A DNA stretch of 64,000 nt from Notolepis coatsorum (lineage: Eukaryota > Chordata > Actinopteri > Aulopiformes > Paralepididae): contig OZ020589.1 in assembly GCA_963971535.1 (NCBI GenBank), positions 53,151,509-53,215,508 on the forward strand. The letters are read 5' to 3'. The notes beneath the pieces were generated by a model. That model was not told where the DNA came from. It saw only the letters and a program-made list of their open reading frames with translations, and did not search any database. Positions within the stretch are counted from its first letter, which is position 1; each line of letters starts with the position of its first letter. Shown here one piece after another: positions 1 through 11,948 of this stretch. The position numbers and the translations under genes were made by a program.

Positions 1-173
1 TGGGCAAAAATACCACGGTTTCACGGTATTCTGTACATTAAAAAAATCCCCCATTGAACAAAACGTATTACAGTGCACAATAAGCTTTTCTGTAAGTGTT
101 ATTTATGAATGTGTGAAGACTGTCTGTATTACACACAGAGGGAACTGTCTGACCACTTTAAAACTAAGTACAG

Positions 174-1494
174 TGTTCTGAAGGGCCAGATTAACATTGA
201 GAATCTACGTTTTATTGTTTTATATAACTTGTATATTATTTATATATATAAGCTATATCCCTTTAAGCCTCCGTTTGAATCATAGCATTATTCGCTTTCC
301 TCATTGGATAATGCCCTTGACGTCGGCGGCGCCTAGAATCACACCCCTGAGACAAGTTCAAAGACGAGTCTGGACTTGTTGGGACATGCCTGGGGCCAGC
401 GCATTGATCCCAGACAAGAGCTTCGGCTGCGCACTAGAAAGCCCTCTAAGTATATATATCGTGGAAGGCACGAACAGTAGCAGTTCGTCTAGCAAGCAAA
501 CAGTGGTTGGTTCGTTCGTCAGTACAACGGTGAAGTTCAACCTAATGCAGTAACGTGAAGTTCGTCCGGAGTAATGCAACAGCAGTAGTTGAACCTAGCG
601 TATAGCAGAGTCAAGTTCGACCTAACTTAATGTGAAGTAAAGAGTCGTCATTTAGTGTGAATCGTATTACAGCAGTTCGTTCGGTGTGCAGCATTAACAA
701 GCAGTTCGTTCGTTTAGTAACTAGCGTGAACCTTAGCAAGTGTGTGTGGACTTAAAGTAATTAGTGCCAGCACACGAGGTGGGCCTAGTAGCAGAACTAT
801 TGGACATGTGCACATTGGAACCTACCGCGGCGATATTGTAGAACCATCATTGGTTGGATTATAGTGCTTGTGGAAACGTAGTACCGTGGAGAAGAGCATC
901 GTTAATACCCTCGTCGTTTGGATTTAACTACCCTGAGGATTCTACATCGGGCTAGCTTCGTGGACGAAGCTGGCTGGCTATCATCATTGCTATCGGGCAT
1001 TGGATTACAGCTATTACCTTGCTGCCGAGCACTTGGATTATAAAGACCGGATCCGTATGAGAACCCCTTTTCTTCAAGTGAACAGCCTGAGTATCCGTAC
1101 ATTCTTCCTTCCTCTGGAGCTTACAACTCTGGGAGGATATCACCAGTCTCCAGCTGTACCCTCGTTTTGCCCCCCTATATTGCCATCCCACGCCAGGCGG
1201 CGTCTGGTCTAGTATACCTAGCCTAGGAATTATTCATTCCCACTGACTTTGCTACTCTCTGACTTTCTAATATCATTCGCCATAAAAGAGCGACCCAGTA
1301 ATTGACAGTTGTATCTTCTGCATAATAATAAATACTGTAAATGATATCTCCTTGTCACCGTGTCGTCTATTCTGAGTGTCTGCCATAATTAACTGTACTG
1401 TCTGGCAAGTAATAATAATAATAATAATATGTAGTAGTGGTTTAATCTATCACAATCTTTAATACAGTCAGGGTTTTGTAACCCCTCAGTTACA
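174..1494 (+). mobile_element. Solo LTR of a BEL/Pao-type element
   Basis: The stretch starts TGTTCTGAAGGG and ends CCCCTCAGTTACA, and is flanked on both sides by the 5-bp direct repeat TACAG (169-173 and 1495-1499). Start, end and several internal blocks resemble the 3' LTR of the BEL element at 25826-35020: TGTT-GAAGG-CAGATTAA near the start, ATCCCTTTAA, CTCATTGGA, and AGTAGTGGTTTAAT plus AATACAGTCAGGG near the end. At about 1.3 kb its length also matches. No internal region is attached, so it is a solo LTR of a diverged relative. Small open frames within it are not supported as genes. Confidence 0.8.
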
Positions 1495-1601
1495 TACAGA
1501 ATATAAAATACTTCCAAATAAACTTTCATGATTATGAATATGTAGGCTACATGCCAAAAGGGCATTTTGCTAATGTAATCTACTTGCAAAAATGTGTTAT
1601 A

Positions 1602-3775
<2,174 letters not shown>

Positions 3776-3807
3776 CTAATGTGAATATAGCCTAGTACTA
3801 TTCTTAC

Positions 3808-4617
3808 TAGTGCTGTCAGGCGATTAAAAAAATGTATCTAATTAATTACAGGATTTGTAATTAATTAATCTAATTAATCGCATTTTAATCGCATAACCAT
3901 TTTATGCCTGATATTCTATATTCTATAATCATATTTCAAATTGCATGTGTCCGGATGGCAGAATTCAGTACTGTATCTACAAAACCTTCTGTTTAATCAT
4001 CTTCCATCTATTAATTTGCTTAGATTTTTCAGGTCTGGTCAATTTGAGCATGGTGTTATTCACAGTCAAAGATAAAAAAAAAATGTATTGATATTCTCAT
4101 TTGGTTCATTACAATTTACTCAAAATAAAATCTTCATTCAATCAATCACCACGCAGATTGATTGATTGAATGAAAATGTTATTAACAGATTGCAGAATGG
4201 GTACAATACAGTACGGCTCAATACACACAATTGTTATGGGGATGCAGACCAGAGAAAGACTTTCGTCTTGTTTACATCAGGGTCCCCCATTTTCAATTCA
4301 TAATGAATTGTAAGTAAGGGTGCAACTTGCACCGTGCAATCCATTCTTTGTGGATCTAGCCCACAGTATTTCTGATACTGGGAATACATTCCCTGAGATT
4401 CATAGATGTCCCTAGAATCAGATACCAAGAACATGCAAATGGACCATATAAAAAAAAAGTCTGTAAATGTGTATTCTACATTCTTATGGAATGAATGATA
4501 AAAAAAAATTATATAAAAAAAAAAAATTGAGTTAATTAATTTTGAGTTAATTTTCATAACGCGATAATTTGCTGTGTAATTAATTCATCTAATTAACGCG
4601 ATAAACTGACAGCCCTA
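3808..4617. mobile_element. Non-autonomous hAT element (MITE)
   Basis: The ends are inverted repeats, TAGTGCTGTCAG on the left and TAGGGCTGTCAG on the right, followed by AT-rich TTAATTA/TCGC motifs. The exact 8-bp direct repeat ATTCTTAC flanks it at 3800-3807 and 4618-4625. Eight-bp duplications and these termini are typical of hAT. It has no transposase and carries a LINE 3' tail inside (4147-4310). Confidence 0.88.
4147..4310 (-). mobile_element. LINE 3' tail fragment inside the hAT MITE
   Basis: The (GATT)n start, followed by a block reading AACAGATTGCAGAATGGGTA on the plus strand and then CCCCCATTTTCAATTCAT, matches the 3' end of the CR1/Rex-like LINE found many times in this window in reverse orientation. 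Only the tail is present, as expected of 5'-truncated insertions. Confidence 0.75.
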
Positions 4618-4625
4618 ATTCTTAC

Positions 4626-5430
4626 TATATTAAACTTTGGATTCATCTTTTGTGGTGGCTCAACATTATTCACACACGGAACTATGTGTTGGAGATAATG
4701 GTTCCGCACGGACCATATTGTTTGTTACATTGCTGTCGGCAAACTCGCTCAGAGTGTCAACAGAGTGTTGATGTTGAGTTGATGTTAGCTGCTAGCTGGC
4801 TCCCCGAATCCACAACATCCAGGCAGCCAACCGTACAAAATACAGTCTCAGCCAATCACATCGATTTGTACAGTTAGTTAGCTCCACTCCATTGCGAATT
4901 AAAAGTTAGCCAGCCAGGACAGCCCGTATTAGCAAGCTACAGTTGCTAGGTAGCTAACGTTAGCCACCCGAAGATCAGTAGCTAGCTAACGTTAGCCACA
5001 GCTTCAAAAACAAATTTCAATTATGTTATGAGCTATCAGCTAGCCAGCTAGATAACGTTAGACAACGCCTCGTGTAGTAAACTAAAGTGAATAGTTTACT
5101 GGGCCATTGTTTAATGCTTCAGTGGTGTTAAAAGAGGACCTGCACGCTTGCTATCTTCGGTGCAAATGATACGGGTCTGTGAGGGGGAGGGCACTGCGAG
5201 CAGTGTGTGTGTGCGTCAAGCTCACGTTTGATTGATTAGAATACAAATCATATTATACCAGGTAGCCAATTCCGTCAGACTCCAAATCAAATTGACAAAA
5301 AAATTTAATAAAAAAGACTGAAATCCGTCTGGAGACGGAACGCTTTAATGCATGTGTAGAGGCACGCTCGTGAGTAGGCGTGGTCACGTGCAAGTGAGGT
5401 GTATGTGAAGTTTTCCACGAGCACAGTAGG
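4626..5430. other. Gene-free stretch
   Basis: No exon is recognised. The stretch contains repeated GCTAGCTAACGTTAGC-type palindromic motifs (4780-5060), which are common in fish repetitive DNA. It lies in PGPEP1 intron 3 or beyond its 3' side. Confidence 0.5.
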
Positions 5431-5546
5431 TGCTGGAGTAGGGCTGGGCGATATGGCCAAAAACATTATTGCGATAAAATTATAAAATTATTTTCATATA
5501 ACTCGATATCGATAATTATCGTCGATATAATGTCTGTCAAGTTTAA

Positions 5547-6576
5547 AGGGGAACTATCTTATAAATGGCCTTTTTCAGTGTTTAGCATTGTTTCCTAGCT
5601 ATGTGGACTTATATTAATATGATCTATGTCTCTAATTCTCATATTGGCGCATTCTTCCAATTCTCCTCTCACAATATTCACCCTCACTGAACTGAGTCAT
5701 CTGAAAATGTGATGATTTGTGATGTCAGAGAGACACCGCTGCATGATAATGTTCAGGCGGCGCAGTGGTTTAGGTGCCCAGGCTCAAAACGGCTTAAAGG
5801 GGAACTCCAACATTTTGGGAAATTAGCTTATTTAACATCTTCCCTGGAGTTAGACAAGAAGATACATACCTTTTTTTGTCTCTGTGCATGCATTTTAGCT
5901 TTGGGAATAGACGCTCCGTTAGCATAGCTTAGCTTCATCACTGGAAGTGAGGCAGGACAGTAGCCTTACAGTGCCTTACAGTGTATTGCAAGGTCTGACA
6001 TTGACCAAACTTGATATGCATGACCTTGGTGGGCTCTAGGTCAACTCCTGAAAAGGGGGTCAATGTCAGACTTTGCAATCAAAAGTTAGGGGGCTAATAA
6101 CCCTTGCCATAATTTCAGTGCGCCCCCTAACTTTTGATTGCAAGGTCTGACATTGACCCCCTTTTCAGGAGTTGACCTAGAGCCCACCAAGGTCATGCAT
6201 ATCAAATTTGGTCAATGTCAGACCTTGCAATACACTGTAAGGCACTGTAAGGCTACTGTCCTGCCTCACTTCCAGTGATGAAGCTAAGCTATGCTAACGG
6301 AGCGTCTATTCCCAAAGCTAAAATGCACGCACAGAGACAAAAAAGGTATGTATCTTCTTGTCTAACTCCAGGGAAGATGTTAAATAAGCTAATTTCCCAA
6401 AATGTTGGAGTTCCCCTTTAAGATCTTGAGGTAGAAAAATGCTGTTTTTGAGGACTTGATTAGAAATACAAAACAATGAATTAAAAAATATATATAATTA
6501 CAGAGGTGTTCCATAAACTCACAGGAATTGTGTAAAAGTGCCCAAATAGTGAAAGAAATAGTAAAATAGTTCCCCT
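5547..6576. mobile_element. TTAA-flanked element with AGGGGAACTAT ends
   Basis: TTAA lies at 5543-5546 and 6577-6580. The ends are AGGGGAACTATCT on the left and ATAGTTCCCCT on the right. The TTAA target and short inverted ends fit piggyBac or Kolobok type non-autonomous elements. Part of the interior is a second element of the same kind (5798-6417). Confidence 0.75.
5798..6417. mobile_element. Near-perfect palindromic TTAA element
   Basis: TTAA flanks it at 5794-5797 and 6418-6421. The ends are AGGGGAACTCC and GGAGTTCCCCT. The two arms, each about 300 nt, are almost exact reverse complements around 6108 with a loop of about 25 nt, so the whole unit is a foldback. It has no coding capacity. 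Its ends share AGGGGAACT with the outer element, which implies the same family. Confidence 0.85.
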
Positions 6577-6713
6577 TTAATTAACTTATTATGCCCAGCG
6601 CCGATGGACGGGCTATTAATAGACTTGTTTTTCTGCTGCAAATGTCTCGAGTTGATGTCGTCATCAGTCCGCGCACGTTAGCAGTTAGCCAGAGCGAGCA
6701 GTGTATCCCATGA

Positions 6714-8600
6714 CAAAGTACTAAATATCCCTAAAATACTCTGTTCCGCCCCAATACATTGCAACGACGTCCACCGTATACCACACACTACTATAACCGT
6801 GGCATCAGAATTCACGCCACACACATACTCGGCACGTAAATATATAAAATAGCGCCGTGCAAGCTAATTATCCTAGCGAGCCAAACGATACAATTGCGCC
6901 GTGCAAGCTAATTATCCTAGCGAGCCATATTGCCAAAGTACTAAATATCCCTAAAATACTCTGTTCCGCCCCAATACATTGCAACGACGTCCACCGTATA
7001 CCACACACTACTATAACCGTGGCATCAGAATTCACGCCACACACATACTCGGCACGTAAATATATAAAATAGCGCCGTGCAAGCTAATTATCCTAGCGAG
7101 CCAAACGATACAATTGCACTGTGCACAGGGGAGGAAATTAGGCCACTTTACTCGCCAATTGCGAGTATTTTTTACGTTTGGCGAGTAATTCATGAAGAGC
7201 ACTCGCCAGTCTGGCGAGTACTAGTAATTACAAAACAAAACAAAAAAATCATTCTGCAATCTGCTGATTCGCTCACTGGCACAAGCCGAACTCTGACTCC
7301 CCCCTTGATTCCTCCCATTTGCGCCTCATAATAATCCAACCATAACCAATGAACATCATCGTTGTACAGATGCGCTCTAAGCTCCTCCAATGAACACTCA
7401 TTTTCTAGAAGATGCCGCCCATCTAGGGGAAGTGGACAGACCACTGCGCGCGGACCTACAGACTCCTGCCACCGGCTTGACAACATGACAAACTTAGACA
7501 ATAACACATCAGTGGATGAAAATAATTGCATGTAGAGTCGTCGCTTTCGGATATCAGTGCGGTCTGACATGGGGGCGAACAACAGCATGCGACGTGTCTC
7601 CTTCGAGTCGGATGAGAATGACAAGTCAACCAGCATTAGCCGGCTAGCTACCTAGCATGTAACAAGCTACCATAACGCGCGTTCAACATAGTGGACTATA
7701 CTGAGCGGCTTTGCTTAAATGCAGCCGAGTGACATTTTATTATTACCGGGTTTCCCCCCATATCACCACTCATACTTGGCATTCAGAATACACCTGCTGA
7801 ACCCCTAGCGTTGTCGATTCGGTTCCAATGTATTGTCATCATACAGCACAAGTACAGTACAACCAGAATACATTTGGCATACAACCAGAGTGCAAATGTA
7901 ACAAGTCAAGTTCAAGTTGTTTTATTTAGCTATTACATTACAGTGAAATGCTTGGTTCTTTCACTGCCCAACTCAGTCCAACCTAAACCAGCCCAACCCA
8001 GTATAACCTAGACCAGCCCAACCCAGCATCTTTCACTGCCCAGTTCAGCCCAACCCAGTCCAGAATAGTTCCCTCTTTCATGTTAATATGTGATATCCTA
8101 ATATTTTGAAGAGTAGAGACAGTGTGATTAATACATGTTGTATGCTAATATTGTGGAGAGTAGAGACACTTATTCATGTTTTATGCTAATAAATATTTTA
8201 ACGAGTAGAGACACGGTGTGATTATTACTATAATTGAAAATCAATTTGGACGAAGACATACAAAGAAGTAATTATCACAATTAGCGATTTTATTTTTGGC
8301 TGGTAAAGAAATCAGTTTGGCTGGTAAATAAAATCATCTACTCGCCAGTTGGCTGGTAAGCCAAAAAGTTAGTTTCCTCCCCTGGCTGTGCAAGCTAATT
8401 ATCCTAGCGAGCCATATTGCCAAAGTACTAAATATCCCTAAAATACTCTGTTCCGCCCCAATACATTGCAACAACGTCCACCGTATACCACACACTACTA
8501 TAACCGTGGCATCAGAATTCACGCCACACACATACTCAGCACGTAAATATATAAAATAGCGCCGTGCAAGCTAATTAGCCTAGCCAGCCTTGTTTACCGA
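6714..8600. repeat. 220-bp tandem repeat, three copies, split by a hAT insertion
   Basis: Copies begin with CAAAGTACTAAATATCCC at 6714, 6934 and 8421. Removing the 1259-bp hAT insertion plus its 8-bp duplication leaves the third copy exactly 220 bp after the second. Each copy carries the block from CTGTTCCGCCCC to CGTGCAAGCTAATTATCC. Confidence 0.85.
7126..8384. mobile_element. hAT-type insertion (1.26 kb) inside the 220-bp repeat
   Basis: The ends are CAGGGGAGGAAATTA on the left and TAGTTTCCTCCCCTG-like sequence on the right, with subterminal ACTCGCCA and CTGGTAA motifs at both sides. The flanks ACTGTGCA (7118-7125) and GCTGTGCA (8385-8392) match at 7 of 8 positions. A 148-codon open frame on the minus strand (7190-7636) resembles nothing I know and is not called a gene. 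A (TCAAG)n-type LINE tail is embedded near 7905-7960. Confidence 0.8.
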
Positions 8601-9011
8601 GTCCTACCTCTGGGTCTCCTTCCGGGTCTCCTTCCGCTATCGGCCATCTCCTTCACTGATTGGTTGTTAGTGCGTGTGCTCATATCCAAGCTTGGAAAAT
8701 CGATATATCGAAACTTTGCGACCACGTTTCATGTTTATTTCGAGGAAATAATTTATCGCGATAGTTATCGTTATCGTTTTATCGCCCAGCCCTATGCTGG
8801 AGAGATGATATCTCAGTAGGCAGAGCGAGACTCAGTATTCATATAACTAGGGTTATAGGATAACCTTTGTTTTTGTGTACCGTTACACCCCTACTACCTA
8901 CTGTACTAATATGTCTTTACTACTATACACTCAACACTGCAGCACCCAAGTTTCAACACTGTTTGATGAACATTGTTACTTGGCTGAAAGAGTTGTCATG
9001 CAGTCACTTCG

Positions 9012-9062
9012 CTGTAAGTAAGTCGCTTTGGATAAAAGCGTTCAACTAAATGACTAAATGTT
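9012..9062 (+). repeat. SINE/LINE 3' tail remnant
   Basis: The motif GTCGCTTTGGATAAAAGCGT followed by AAATGACTAAATG is a common 3' tail of fish SINEs and L2-type LINEs. No tRNA-like head is recognisable upstream. It sits just beyond the PGPEP1 exon 3 donor. Confidence 0.6.
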
Positions 9063-9087
9063 AAAAATGTAAATGTTTTCCTCTTAC

Positions 9088-9204
9088 CAGTGGATGATAC
9101 TGCTTCCATAATGAAGGAACCAAACTCTGGACTGCCTGGTACTCCACAGGCACTTCATACACATGCAGGGCCACCTCGTCACCCAGGCCCAGCTTCTCCA
9201 GCTC
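9088..9204 (-). CDS. pgpep1: PGPEP1 coding exon 3
   Basis: The minus strand reads acceptor CTCTGATAG, then 117 nt (39 codons, phase 0 at both ends), then donor CACTG|GTAAGAG. The translation starts ELEKLGLGDEVALHVYEVP, continues VEYQAVQSLVPSLWKQ and ends YHPL. It closely follows the human PGPEP1 exon ELEKLGLGDSVDLHVYEIP. No stops occur and the splice sites are canonical. The next exon, starting with VHVGVSGM in the family, was not seen in 1-9087. Intron 3 therefore exceeds 9 kb, and the catalytic exons lie left of the window. Confidence 0.95.
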
Positions 9205-9248
9205 CTATCAGAGCAAACAATAACCCACATGGAAATGCTACAAATAAA

Positions 9249-9453
9249 GGGTAAACGGTGCATTTACATAGCAGCTTTTATTCCTCACATTCACCCATAC
9301 ACTCACACACCGACGGCAGTGAATCGGAATCGGGAGCAATTAGAGGTTAAGTGTCTTGTTCAAGGACACTTCGAATCGACACGCTGCCTGGGAATCTAAC
9401 CGGGAACCTCTGGATCACCAGACGGCGGCTCGACCTCCCGAGCCACTGTCGCC
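9249..9453 (-). mobile_element. tRNA-derived SINE in PGPEP1 intron 2
   Basis: On the minus strand it starts GGCGACAGTGGCTCGGGAGG (A-box region), then a degenerate B box (GGTTCCCGGTTAGATTCCC), then the conserved block GTGTCCTTGAACAAGACACT and a TGTGAGTG-rich part. It ends in a tail with AATAAAAGCTGCTATGTAAA. It is a close relative of the SINE at 40373-40650. The B box carries a G where the consensus has A, so pol III activity is doubtful. Confidence 0.8.
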
Positions 9454-9848
9454 TCAAATGTAGAAATTCAAACCACAGTCGTCACAATATAAATAATACT
9501 CATATTTTGCACTGGCGCCCCGACAAAGGTAACAAAGGTAACTTGAGCTCCTTTATATAATGCATAAAAAGATATTAGAAGAACAAGAAGAAGAAGACGT
9601 AAACATCAAGACTGGGTGTGGCTGAGACAAATCTGTGGCCGATTAAAAGCCCCGCTCCGCAGGACAACTGGTCACGGCTGCAAAGCCCCCCATAAATATT
9701 GAAAAGGGGCTCGTTTGACCACATCCCTGACCCCGCCACAAAGCTGCCTTTTGTTTGCTTATAATATCCTTATCAAGTCCGTCTAGACACCCTGACAACC
9801 ATTGTCCCCCATCCAATATCCCCAATAGGGCTCTGAACCACCACGTCT

Positions 9849-10617
9849 GGCCTTCTCCATACAGGCCTACTGGCTGACCGCCAGGCCCAGGGTAGCCTCC
9901 ATACAGGACTACTGGCTGACCGCCAGGCCCAGGGTAGCCCCCATACAGGCCTACTGGCTGACCGCCAGGCCCAGGGTAGCCTCCATACAGGCCTACTGGC
10001 TGACCGCCAGGCCCAGGGTAGCCTCCATACAGGCCTACTGGCTGACCGCCAGGCCCAGGGTAGCCTCCATACAGGCCTACTGGCTGACCGCCAGGCCCAG
10101 GGTAGCCTCCATACAGGCCTACTGGCTGACCGCCAGGCCCAGGGTAGCCCCCATACAGGCCTACTGGCTGACCGCCAGGCCCAGGGTAGCCCCCATACAG
10201 GCCTACTGGCTGACCGCCAGGCCCAGGGTAGCCCCCATACAGGCCTACTGGCTGACCGCCAGGCCCAGGGTAGCCTCCATACAGGCCTACTGGCTGACCG
10301 CCAGGCCCAGGGTAGCCTCCATACAGGCCTACTGGCTGACCGCCAGGCCCAGGGTAGCCTCCATACAGGCCTACTGGCTGACCGCCAGGCCCAGGGTAGC
10401 CTCCATACAGGCCTACTGGCTGACCGCCAGGCCCAGGGTAGCCTCCATACAGGCCTACTGGCTGACCGCCAGGCCCAGGGTAGCCTCCATACAGGCCTAC
10501 TGGCTGACCGCCAGGCCCAGGGTAGCCTCCATACAGGCCTACTGGCTGACCGCCAGGCCCAGGGTAGCCTCCATACAGGCCTACTGGCTGACCGCCAGGC
10601 CCAGGGTAGCCCCCATA
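9849..10617. repeat. 42-bp minisatellite, about 18 copies
   Basis: The unit contains CCTACTGGCTGACCGCCAGG followed by CCCAGGGTAGCCTCCATACA. Copies are nearly identical; the main variable site is CCTCC versus CCCCC. It lies in PGPEP1 intron 2. Three of the six frames of the unit are open, including one on the minus strand rich in Gly, Pro and Tyr. With a period divisible by three this is expected by chance, and no splice structure supports coding. Confidence 0.95.
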
Positions 10618-10796
10618 TCTCGTTTTCGTCTCATCTTATGAATGTTGTGACGTCCCGAGTGTAAATAGCTGGCTGATGGATTTGACGGGCAGAAAAGAAA
10701 AAGAAAAAAAAGGATAAACTGATAAGTGGTTGTTCAGGTTCACATATCAACAAAATAAGTAGCAAACCTGATGAAGCTCTAATACAAAAAATAACC

Positions 10797-11590
10797 CTTA
10801 CCTGTACTGCTACCCAACTAGCGTTAACCCTTACCTGTACTGCTACCCAACTAGCGTTGACCACGTGCTCTCCAAATGGTAACCCTTACCTGTACTGCTA
10901 CCCAACTAGCGTTGACCACGTGCTCTACCTTACCTGTACTGCTACCCAACTAGCGTTGACCACGTGCTCTCCAATAACCCTTACCTGTACTGCTACCCAG
11001 CTAGCGTTGACCACGTGCTCTACCTTACCTGTACTGCTACCCAACTAGCGTTGACCACGTGCTCTCCAAATGGTAACCCTTACCTGTACTGCTACCCAGC
11101 TAGCGTTGACCACGTGCTCTCCAATAACCCTTACCTGTACTGCTACCCAGCTAGCGTTGACCACGTGCTCTACCTTACCTGTACTGCTACCCAGCTAGCG
11201 TTGACCAGGTGCTCTCCAAATGGTAACCCTTACCTGTACTGCTACCCAGCTAGCGTTGACCACGTGCTCTCCAAATGGTAACCCTTACCTGTACTGCTAC
11301 CCAGCTAGCGTTGACCACGTGCTCTACCTTACCTGTACTGCTACCCAGCTAGCGTTGACCACGTGCTCTACCTTACCTGTACTGCTACCCAGCTAGCGTT
11401 GACCACGTGCTCTCCAAATGGTAACCCTTACCTGTACTGCTACCCAACTAGCGTTGACCACGTGCTCTCTTACCTGTACTGCTACCCAACTAGCGTTGAC
11501 CACGTGCTCTCTTACCTGTACTGCTACCCAGCTAGCGTTGACCACGTGCTCTCTTACCTGTACTGCTACCCAGCTAGCGTTGACCACGTG
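10797..11590 (-). repeat. Minisatellite built from PGPEP1 exon 2 and its 5' splice site, 17 donors
   Basis: Each unit, read on the minus strand, contains GAGCACGTGGTCAACGCTAG then CTGGGTAGCAGTACAG|GTAAG. That is the 3' part of exon 2 (EHVVNASWVAVQ) with its donor. Donor sites occur at plus positions 11553, 11511, 11469, 11427, 11372, 11328, 11284, 11229, 11174, 11130, 11078, 11023, 10979, 10929, 10885, 10830 and 10797. Units are 42-56 bp and differ in the spacer after GTAAG. The first four donors are 42 nt apart, which preserves frame (14 codons, EHVVNASWVAVQVR). Beyond the fourth, a 55-bp unit shifts the frame and a stop follows. Only the first copy has the upstream acceptor. Confidence 0.92.
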
Positions 11591-11610
11591 CTCTCCAAAT
11601 GGTCCGAAAC
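11558..11610 (-). CDS. pgpep1: PGPEP1 coding exon 2, using the first donor
   Basis: The minus strand reads an acceptor (TGTTTTCCAG), then 53 nt encoding (G)FGPFGEHVVNASWVAVQ, then CAG|GTAAGAG. This matches the FGPFGEH-VNASW-AVQ segment near the N-terminus of vertebrate PGPEP1. From general knowledge of the peptidase C15 fold, this TGFGPF loop and following helix lie close to the pyroglutamate pocket. The catalytic Glu, Cys and His come later and are outside the window. Entry phase fits exon 1 and exit phase 0 fits exon 3. The exon's 3' part and its donor are tandemly repeated just downstream (10797-11557), so the true 3' end of this exon may vary between transcripts. Confidence 0.9.
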
Positions 11611-11940
11611 CTGGAAAACACTGTTCTTTAATTTGCTGACTTTTCAACATGCTGCAAAATATAGGCTTGATCGATATTGGAAATATCCGAATTGGGTGGT
11701 ATCAAAATAAAACATTTGCTATTCCAAGACAACAGGACACAGTGCACAGAATGTCACAACTGCAATTTTATTTATTTTCTTTAACTGCATTTTGGCGTCA
11801 CCTGCCTCGCCACATTCTATAACTCTCTCAATTGTATGAAAATTGATATTGGTCAGTTTACTGAAGTATAACTGGTTAGGCCTAGATGTTGAAAAGTCGT
11901 CATTCTGCATCGTGCCCTTTTGGTATTAATGGGGGGCTCC
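11611..11940. other. PGPEP1 intron 1, unique part next to exon 2
   Basis: AT-rich intronic sequence containing the exon 2 acceptor and its pyrimidine tract on the minus strand. No gene, RNA or recognisable mobile element was seen. Confidence 0.6.
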
Positions 11941-11948
11941 AGTCCCCT

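Larger units (their letters stand above)
5439..8794. mobile_element. Composite non-autonomous hAT element (3.36 kb)
   Basis: The inverted ends are TAGGGCTGGGCGATA on the left and its complement TATCGCCCAGCCCTA-like sequence on the right, with further GATATCGATAATTATCG-type subterminal motifs. The exact 8-bp target duplication TGCTGGAG lies at 5431-5438 and 8795-8802. No transposase is visible. The interior was later invaded by nested TTAA elements (5547-6576) and by another hAT element (7126-8384), and contains a 220-bp tandem repeat. Confidence 0.9.

Noticed and set aside
7190-7636. 148-codon minus-strand open frame as a gene
   Set aside because: It lies inside a non-autonomous hAT element, shows no known domain, and crosses the element's subterminal repeats.
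5439-8794. Autonomous hAT transposon
   Set aside because: Ends and duplication are clear but no transposase domain was found in any frame.
9643-9825. 60-codon minus-strand open frame following the 42-bp minisatellite
   Set aside because: It lies in PGPEP1 intron 2, begins at a non-ATG codon and continues the chance-open repeat frame.
9849-10617. CRISPR-like array
   Set aside because: Contiguous tandem repeats without unique spacers, in a eukaryotic intron.
10850-11590. Array of CACGTG E-boxes as a regulatory cluster
   Set aside because: CACGTG is simply the codons GAG CAC GTG of exon 2 repeated; the exon origin explains it better.
10850-11710. Plus-strand open frames with repeated YLYCYPASVDHVL-type units
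   Set aside because: They are the antisense of the PGPEP1 exon 2 array; the minus strand has the acceptor, donors and family match.
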